DNA from: Amborella trichopoda
Lineage: Eukaryota; Streptophyta; Magnoliopsida; Amborellales; Amborellaceae
Direction of reading: 5' to 3'
Length of the DNA: 64,000 nt
Assembly: GCF_000471905.2 (NCBI RefSeq)
Contig: NW_006499364.1
Span: 6,206,250 to 6,270,249 of the forward strand
Part shown: positions 57,401-64,000 of the stretch, one piece after another
Numbering within the stretch: the stretch's first letter is position 1
How the letters are laid out: every line of letters begins with the position of its first letter
Notes under the pieces: model-generated
The model's database searches: none
What the model was told of the DNA's origin: nothing
The model's input: only the letters and a program-made list of their open reading frames with translations
Translations under genes and position numbers: made by a program

Positions 57401-60400
57401 AAAAGACCGCACTTTCGATACCTTGGGTTGACAATCCAAGAAAATAGAGAGATTGAGGAAGATGACGCACATAGAATTAAAACAGGGCGGGTAAAGTGGA
57501 GATGTGCAACTAGAATTTTATGTGATCGTCGTAGACCAATGAAGCTGAAGGGCAAGTTCTATAGAACAGCTGTGAGACCAGCTTTGCTCTATGAGGAGGA
57601 ATGTTGGGCGAACAAAAAACAATATACCTATAAAATGAGTGTAGCGGAGATGAGGATGTTGAGATAAATGACTGGCCAGACAAGAAGATATAGAATTTGA
57701 AATAACTCCATTATGGAGAATTTAGGTGTGACACCAATAGGCGACAAGATGAGAGAGAGTAGACTTAGGTGGGCTGACCATAATTGGCGTCGACCAAGTA
57801 TAGCACTTGTTAGGAAGTACGAGTTAGTTCAAGTGAAATGATTGAAAGGGGCAATGGGTAGACCCAAAAGGACGTGCTTGGAAGTAGTCCGAAAAGATAT
57901 AGGGATTTATGGCCTCACTGAGGGTATGGCCTTTAATAGAGCAGAATGACGAACTAGGATTCGTATAGCTGACCCCAATTAATTGGGAAAAGGCTATGAT
58001 GATGATGATGATAGACTCTGAATCTTGTAGCTAATTAGAAGCATTTTAGGAAGAGGAGGGACCTGCTGACTATTAGCACCACATAAGAGTTGTGTATCAT
58101 CAGCATATTGTAGGTGAGAGATAGTCGGGCCAAGGTTGCCAATCTTGAATCCCTCAAGGATTTCGTGGTGGTACATTCTCGCAATTGATATGCCAAAGAC
58201 TTTGGCTACGATGGAAAAGAGGAAGGGGGAGTGGGGGTCCCCTTGTCTCACGCCCCCAGAGGAAGGGAAGTAGTCTTTAGCGATACCATTTATCAAGACA
58301 GAGAAGAACAGGATATACAACCACTGACCCAAGTTCTCCACCGAGCACAAAGCCCCATTCTAAGGAGAGTTTCGTCGAGGACAGCCCAATCGGTGTTGTC
58401 ATATATGCCTTGCCCCAATTTTATTTGATAACTAGGCCTGGGGTTTTGGAGAGGAGTCCAGAGTGGGATGGCTTCGTGGACTACAAAAGCACCACCAAGG
58501 CTCTGGCAATCCTTGACAAAAGCCTTTATTGGGGAAATACCCAATCAAGGACCTCAAGGAGTCTAAAAGAGAGGACCTTCGATAGCATCATGTAGGAGCT
58601 GTTTATAAGGCTGATGGGCTAGAAGTCTCTGAGCTCTTCAGCTACTTCAACTTTTGGGACCAGCGCAACAAAGGTAGCATTCATCACCTTGTGGACTGCT
58701 CCCCGAGCAAAGATTTCAACGAAGAAGAATAGCACGTCCGGGAGGAGGGAGTCCCAAAACCTTTTGAAAAGGGTGACTGGGTAGCCATCAGGACAAGAGG
58801 GCAAGGTCCTGACCAACGTCAGAGATAGCCGAGAGGATTTCTTGTTCGGAGAGAAGACATTCGAGCCATTGGGATTTGTCTGGGGAAATGGAGAGGAAGG
58901 AGTGATCAGCGATTCTTGGCTTGGGCCCAAAGGGAGACTTGAAGGGGAGTTTAAAGAAGTCAATAACTTTTTCAATGAGGGGTGGCTGGACGAAGACGAG
59001 GTCATCCTCTGTAATTTGGGAGATGATATTGTCTTGTCTCCAACAACTAGCTACATGTGGAAGAACACCGTATTGATATCTCCATGTTTCAACCACTTGA
59101 CTGACCATTGAAACCAATAGATGTCCTCCTTCCAAAGGAGTCGGTAATCCAATTTTAACTCAGGCCTTATGGCCCTTCCAACTTCGTTGAGGGTCCGAGT
59201 CTCATCGATGATGCCCCATTCTTGGATGGCATTAAGCAATGTGACCTTTTGTCCCTGAAAATTACCTAGGAAGCTACGGCTCCAAACCTTGAGGTCAGAT
59301 TTAAGGAGCTGAAGGTTACATTGAACGCGAAACCGCTCAACCTTAGACCTGAGCCGAGTATGATTCCTACCAAGCTAGCTCGAAGCGAAAGGTTTGGGAC
59401 CCCTCGAGGTGTGCTGCATATCGAGGAGAATGAGCTTATGGTCAACAGTAGGTTTTGGAAGGGTGAGAACATGGGAGCCAGTGTATTAACGAGGTAGAAA
59501 TGAAATACGTGAAAACCAACCATAGTATCAGCAAATGAAATAAAGTAAAATTGAGATTCCAAAATGACACAAGGATAGGGTTCACCCATACATTTATAGG
59601 CATGACAAACTGAAATCCACTGTACCGAAAAGAGCTTTACATCACCAATTTTGGGACAATAAATTTATCTCTCACCCAACAAAAAATGACATCTATAACT
59701 CTTGATTGATCATTCATTTTAAACCATTCTCTTTATTGACATCACACACTTATATTCATTTTCTTTTCCCCATGCAACCACTACTAAACACTTCCAGACA
59801 AAGAGACGAGCAGTGAGAAACAGACTTTTTTTTCCCAAAAAGAGGATATCACCCAAAATGTCTACGATAACTGCTTCTCTATGACAAACCAAACATTCAA
59901 CAGGCCGCACCATCACACCATTTTTCGCCCTAGAAAGTACCTACCTCCATCTAGAGGAAGTCTACCTTTCCTAATTGGTAACCCCAACTAGGTTACACCT
60001 TGTGATTCTCTGCCACCTTTAATTTATATCAAGTAAAAGGAGATACCTCTCTCAATGGGAACAACCTAAAGGAATACGCATTGAAACTATAGAGCATAAA
60101 TGTTATCTCATCTAGCTTTGACTGCATCTAGCTTACCAAAAATTTAATTGTGACTGTCTCCAACATGCATAATGTTCATGGATATGTGACTCTCTCGAAC
60201 ATGCATAGTGTGCATGGATTGCTTCGTGCCACATATGAATGTAATATTAATCAAGACAAGATATAATACTTGGGAGTGTTATCAAGCTGGTTTATAAACT
60301 TCAGTATGGAACATAAAAATCAGAGTCATATTCAAGTTAATACGTACATTCATTACAAGCAACACTCTCTTACTACCCTACGTTATACCTACTAACCTCA

Positions 60401-63400
60401 ATCACCTCCTGTGGTAAGGAATGAGCAATTGAAAAATGTATAAGGTAAGGTAAGATAAGACCATGCTGCTGGATAATTAAAAGTGATACCATGTGGAACA
60501 TGCTTGCAAAGAGATGCTATATTTTGCCTCAATTAAATAGATGTGAAGAATTCATTTCCTCAAGGCATTTTATCAGATAGCTCTTCCTCGGTATCTTTTG
60601 TAGCTTGCATATAGTTTATATGGTCTCATGCAAAGTCTTTATGCTTTTGGTATCCAATACATACTAACCAAGTTGAATTTGGTGAATTGTTGTCTCTTTT
60701 CATGCTTATTGATTCTATATATGATATTGACATCATTAAAACTCCAAAAAAAATAAAGTGTCAATTTTGCTATCAGCACTTCAGTTTTCACATATTTTGA
60801 TGAACATGATTTATCCAGCATTTCTTTTCTTATGACCACTCAACTTCAGCTATATATTGTAGTATTATGACATTTATCATATTTATGTACAACAAGGTTC
60901 CTCTCCATGATATTATGTTCAAAATCACAAGTATGCACGCAAAGGCCCTCATATATTGTCATTGCTTCAGAGCTTAATGTGAAATACTTTGTGAGCCAAA
61001 GTCTAATTCTCGGTAAATACTCCCAATTTGTTAACACTTGGTTTCTGTCACCATCAACTATCTGAATACCACAAGGACGTTCATTTTATTCGCAGGTTTA
61101 TCTCATCTCATCAACATTCCATTAATCAAAAGGAAAAAGACAAAAGAAGACTACCCAGAAAAACAAAAAAAGAAGAATTTGCACACAAGATACACGGATG
61201 CAGTCAATGTCATATATGGCCATTTCCCCCAAGATCTCTTTGTTAGTTGAGGGAATATTCAGCAGAAATATAAAATGCTCTTGGTGGGGGGTGGGGGGTG
61301 GGGGGTGGGGGGTGGGGGGGGGATGGAGTGAAAGATTAACCAGGTCTGACAGCGAATTTTCCATTAAGCAAGAAATAGATCCTAGAAGATAAAAGAAAGT
61401 ACACAGATCAACTGCAATAACTGGGTTCACTGATATTCTAGGTATCCTAGATGCTATTAGCATAAAATCACACCCAATTTGATGGAATTGTTTGATCTTA
61501 AAAGAGACATTCAATGACTCCATATGCGAGTTCAAGAATGTTCTTTTCTTGAATTTCATTCAAAAAGTTTCATATTGGCTGGATCTTGTATTTTATTTGG
61601 ACCATGTCTTTCTCACCAATTCTGTTGATAAAGGCAGCAAACAACATCGAAGTTCAATCAAATGGTTAAGGAACATGAAATTACTTCTAGTAAGATAAAT
61701 CAGCCCCATAGAGCTTGGAGGCGGGAGATGGTTCGGGAGGGGGATCGGTTTGGGAAACACCGAACTGCCATAGGGTGGAGGCTCCCTAGGGTTAGGATCA
61801 GCATCCGTACATTCAACAAGTTAAGGAGCTACATCTTAGGATACGTGGGAGCGAGATCCCACGTCACTGGGGTCGTCGTTTTGACTTGTAAGTATCTAAG
61901 TTCCACTATACATAAAATGAGATCAATTAATAATTTGTAATAAATTAGGATCGGGACAATGCCTGCTCGATCTATTATCATACACCTTAGCTTAACACCA
62001 ATGACACAGTTCTACTATTCCAATTTACTAGAATAACACAGTGTTTTTAAATACCCCAATTTTAGTATACCACGATGCAATATGAACCACAGTTTAACAT
62101 GTTCTAAAGAAATAAATCTATAATACCAAGGATATGACCACTAGTTCAATTAATAGTACTGCTCCTCTACTTGGAGGGATCCTACAAGCATGTAGACCAA
62201 GATCCCATTTTGTAAGAGCAAGATCCATGTTTCTCTAAACCTAAGGTGTGACTGTGGCCCTACCCCCGAGGTTCCCGCAATTATGGTCACCCCTAAAAAT
62301 TTCAAGTGACGTGTATTCCTCGAGTTCTTCCTCAGGCTCACATGTTGCTCCTATTCGGGATAGCATAGACTCATCTAAGCATCCAATTTACAAGCATAGC
62401 AAGGTCAATTGCATGTCAAGGAGAAGCTCCTGGATCATGCTATCATGCTTCATATTGGCATTACATTTTGTATTGGAGGTTTGATTACGAAGGCTATGAC
62501 AAATAAAGAAATTGGTACCTTATTAGCAAACTGATGCTCATAGACCTACTAATGTCAGGTTTTTATTTGGGAATGTAAGGTCATTTTCCATTTCATAGGA
62601 AGCTTGGTTATTTTTGTTTCTAATATAATAATATATTAGTATCATCACATGCTTTGGTAGGACAGAATGGATTTGAAGAGCTTGAAATGAAAGAACCTAA
62701 TACCCGGAGGGTTGAGACGGAGCTACATATTTATAGATACGCATCAGCTTTGAACCAGTAAATCTAAGACAAGAATAAAAGCTCCAAGCTGTTTAGGCGA
62801 AGGCAATACACTCCACTTCAACCCATTAGTTTTTTTCTTCCCCCTTCTTTTTATTTTACTTCATTATTGGGTTAAACTCTGGTGTACAAGTTGCTTGTGT
62901 TTTGGACAAGGATACATCAACAGTTGAAGATAATAGTTGCACATTTTGCATTAACATTTTTAGTAGGGCATTTCATCAATAGAGATACCTAAACCACAGC
63001 TCTTGCCATTCTTGTATCCTGTCCAAAAGCCAAGTTATTTCTCAACCAGCATGCAAATTTTCCATCCTTCACCATAAATTTACAATTTGGAAAGGGCATT
63101 TCCACTAAAATAACAGAGAAAATATATACTAAGACCACTTACCATTGGCAAAAGAAGGTCACAATCACCCTAAGTCGTAAGATGTGAAATCGGATAATAG
63201 GGGGTAATGCTATCAACCAAGCTCAAAGTCCTAAAAAATATTTATTAAGCTTTTTGACACACTCCTAGCCTCCGTATTTCAAATGTGACTGCTAAATGTG
63301 ATTATGACCTTCTCGTGTTAAAAGTAAACAGTCTTTTAGTATACAATCCCAAAATATCATCATTATTGATTCATCAAACTATAAAACTAGGACAATTTGA

Positions 63401-63618
63401 ATAAGAACTATTCACTTATTCAAATTCTCAAATATCATAATTTTATCAAATTCATGATTTGCATAACGAATATTCTAGATTACCATTGTAGATTACTAGA
63501 AAAGGCAAAAAAAAATTCTAAAATCATAATCTTGATTCTTAAAACAAACAACGATATCTTGCACGCACCTCATGCCTAGTGTTTATGCTCCATGCATGAA
63601 GGGTTCCATCCCCAGAGC
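54348..63618 (-). CDS. WD40 protein, WDR82/Swd2-like (APRF1/S2L type), last two coding exons, partial
   Basis: Exons on the - strand: 63569-63618 and 54348-54494, in genomic order of transcription. The first reads (G)[16 protein letters not shown] between acceptor CTGCAG and donor GTGCGT. The second reads [20 protein letters not shown], then [16 protein letters not shown] and a short acidic tail ending in TGA, after acceptor AACAG. Joined, they give the last WD repeat and a C terminus whose A.MF..A.S..AFW.P pattern resembles WDR82/Swd2. Family knowledge: Swd2 proteins belong to COMPASS-like H3K4 methyltransferase complexes; the plant homologues act in flowering. The 5' part lies beyond 64000. 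The 9.1 kb intron is full of LINE sequence. The assignment rests on about 65 residues. Confidence 0.62.
56576..56990 (+). mobile_element. Non-autonomous hAT element, 415 bp, 8-bp TSD
   Basis: The inverted ends are TAGGGGTGGCAATGG and CCATTGCCATCCCTA. The word GACAAGGT stands on both sides (56568-56575 and 56991-56998). The interior is made of GGGTCC/GGACCC words read in both directions and has no coding capacity. It interrupts the second L1 LINE. Confidence 0.87.
57253..58013 (+). mobile_element. RTE-type LINE 3' fragment
   Basis: The translation, with many stops and shifts, contains [30 protein letters not shown] and a C terminus followed by a (TGATGA)n tail at about 57997-58012, as in plant RTE LINEs. 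The flanking words ACTCTAAATCATG and ACTCTGAATCTTG look like a decayed target duplication. It is inserted in the L1 LINE in the opposite orientation. Confidence 0.75.
59521..63128 (-). other. Part of the WD40 intron, no gene recognised
   Basis: About 3.6 kb between the L1 LINE and a MITE. The G-run array (61286-61322) is the only outstanding feature. Open frames at 61662-61940 and 62248-62484 (+) lack recognisable motifs. The sequence looks like ordinary intron DNA with possible old repeats. Confidence 0.5.
61286..61322 (+). repeat. G-run array, G-quadruplex-forming motif
   Basis: Five runs of G (6, 6, 6, 6 and 9) separated by single T residues. It satisfies the G3+N1-7 quadruplex rule with the shortest possible loops. 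It lies in the WD40 intron, on the non-template strand of the opposing direction. Confidence 0.92.
63129..63352. repeat. MITE, GGGATTGTATACAA family, copy 3 (WD40 intron)
   Basis: Contains CAACCAAGCTCAAAGTCCTA and ends TTTTAGTATACAATCCC. The ends GAAGGTCACAATCACC and GGTCATAATCACA (reverse of the right side) are inverted. It lies about 0.2 kb from the penultimate WD40 exon. Confidence 0.65.
63569..63618 (-). CDS. WD40 gene, penultimate coding exon
   Basis: A 50 nt exon: two bases finishing a Gly codon plus 16 codons ([16 protein letters not shown]). It has a canonical acceptor (CTGCAG) and donor (GTGCGT), and ends in phase 0, matching the start of the last exon. GDGxLxxWxxxT is a typical WD-repeat strand d. 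Confidence 0.66.
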
Positions 63619-64000
63619 CTGCAGTATAACATTCGACATAACTATCAAACAAATAGAATATTCAACGGTTCTCATGTAGGATAATAACAACAAGGCGCAC
63701 AACCCTTATCCCTTAGAATTAAATTTCATCCACAAGCTGTGTAACCAAATCATGGCTGCCGGATCTCCCAACAAGGGTGGCAATCCTGTTGCAAAATTAC
63801 ACTCTAGCACTCCATGAAAGGGATCTTCAAGGAATCTCAACTTTAAAATTTTGGGATCTGGATCCCCATTATTAGGATCTCAATTCCCACCTTAACTACC
63901 AAGATAACATCCATACTAATCATTTCATTAATTTATAGCTAGCTAGCAATGCAATCATATTTTTAATATAGTTGCATTTCTTGTTGGATATAAATAAAGA

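Larger units (their letters stand above)
54688..59520 (-). mobile_element. Second L1-type LINE, degenerate, in the WD40 intron
   Basis: Minus strand; T-rich run at 54688-54706 as its poly-A tail. Recognisable pieces: zinc-binding and [20 protein letters not shown] (about 55530), [17 protein letters not shown] (about 55750), RT core [20 protein letters not shown] and [13 protein letters not shown] (58350-57994), and [12 protein letters not shown] (about 58640). Frames are badly broken. A hAT element (56576-56990) and an RTE fragment (57253-58013, opposite strand) are inserted in it. The 5' end is only approximate. Confidence 0.8.

Noticed and set aside
61662..61940. Arg-rich + strand open frame in the WD40 intron
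   Set aside because: No homology recognised and no splice partners. Not enough to call a gene.

Overview
The window is nuclear DNA of a flowering plant. It has spliced genes with canonical GT-AG introns, plant-specific receptor-kinase architecture, and plant copia, L1, RTE, hAT-like and MULE-like repeats. The species cannot be fixed from the sequence. Most of the 64 kb is transposon-derived. A run of 302 undetermined bases lies at 30387-30688.

Two host genes can be read. (1) A LysM-domain receptor-like kinase of the LYK3 type runs on the + strand from 29176 to 53936 in ten coding exons. Joined, they give an apparently intact product of about 603 residues: signal peptide, CxC-spaced LysM ectodomain, one membrane helix, and an RD kinase with all catalytic motifs. 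The introns are swollen with transposons; intron 8 alone is about 12.9 kb. (2) The last two coding exons of a WD40 protein resembling WDR82/Swd2 (plant APRF1/S2L) lie on the - strand at 63569-63618 and 54348-54494, separated by a 9.1 kb intron filled by an L1 LINE. The two genes converge with stop codons about 0.41 kb apart.

Layout. 0.6-6.8 kb: tandem copies of an unclassified repeat of about 2.4-3 kb with GA-rich halves. 6.8-10.3 kb: unassigned DNA with short tandem repeats, including an array of GGCGGCA/GTGTCGCC motifs. 10.3-14.8 kb: a Ty1/copia element on the - strand with both LTRs, PBS and PPT, an internal deletion, and a mutated RT catalytic motif. 14.8-18.4 kb: old repeats and a LINE 3' fragment. 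18.4-21.7 kb: more of the GA-rich repeat. 22.5-28.6 kb: a nearly full-length L1-type LINE on the - strand, flanked by a target duplication and sitting about 0.55 kb upstream of the receptor kinase start. 29.2-53.9 kb: the receptor kinase gene. 54.3-64 kb: the WD40 gene, with a second L1 in its intron that itself carries a 415 bp hAT element and an RTE fragment.

The most unusual material lies inside the introns of the receptor kinase. One family of about 400 bp elements has 9-bp target duplications (MULE-like) and short palindromes just inside its ends. A 719 bp fold-back element has 11 copies of a 17-bp palindrome arranged almost symmetrically in its two arms. A hAT-like element with a perfect 8-bp target duplication carries 53-bp and 41-bp tandem arrays. 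An RTE LINE has been opened by several later insertions, and its reading frame can be followed across them.
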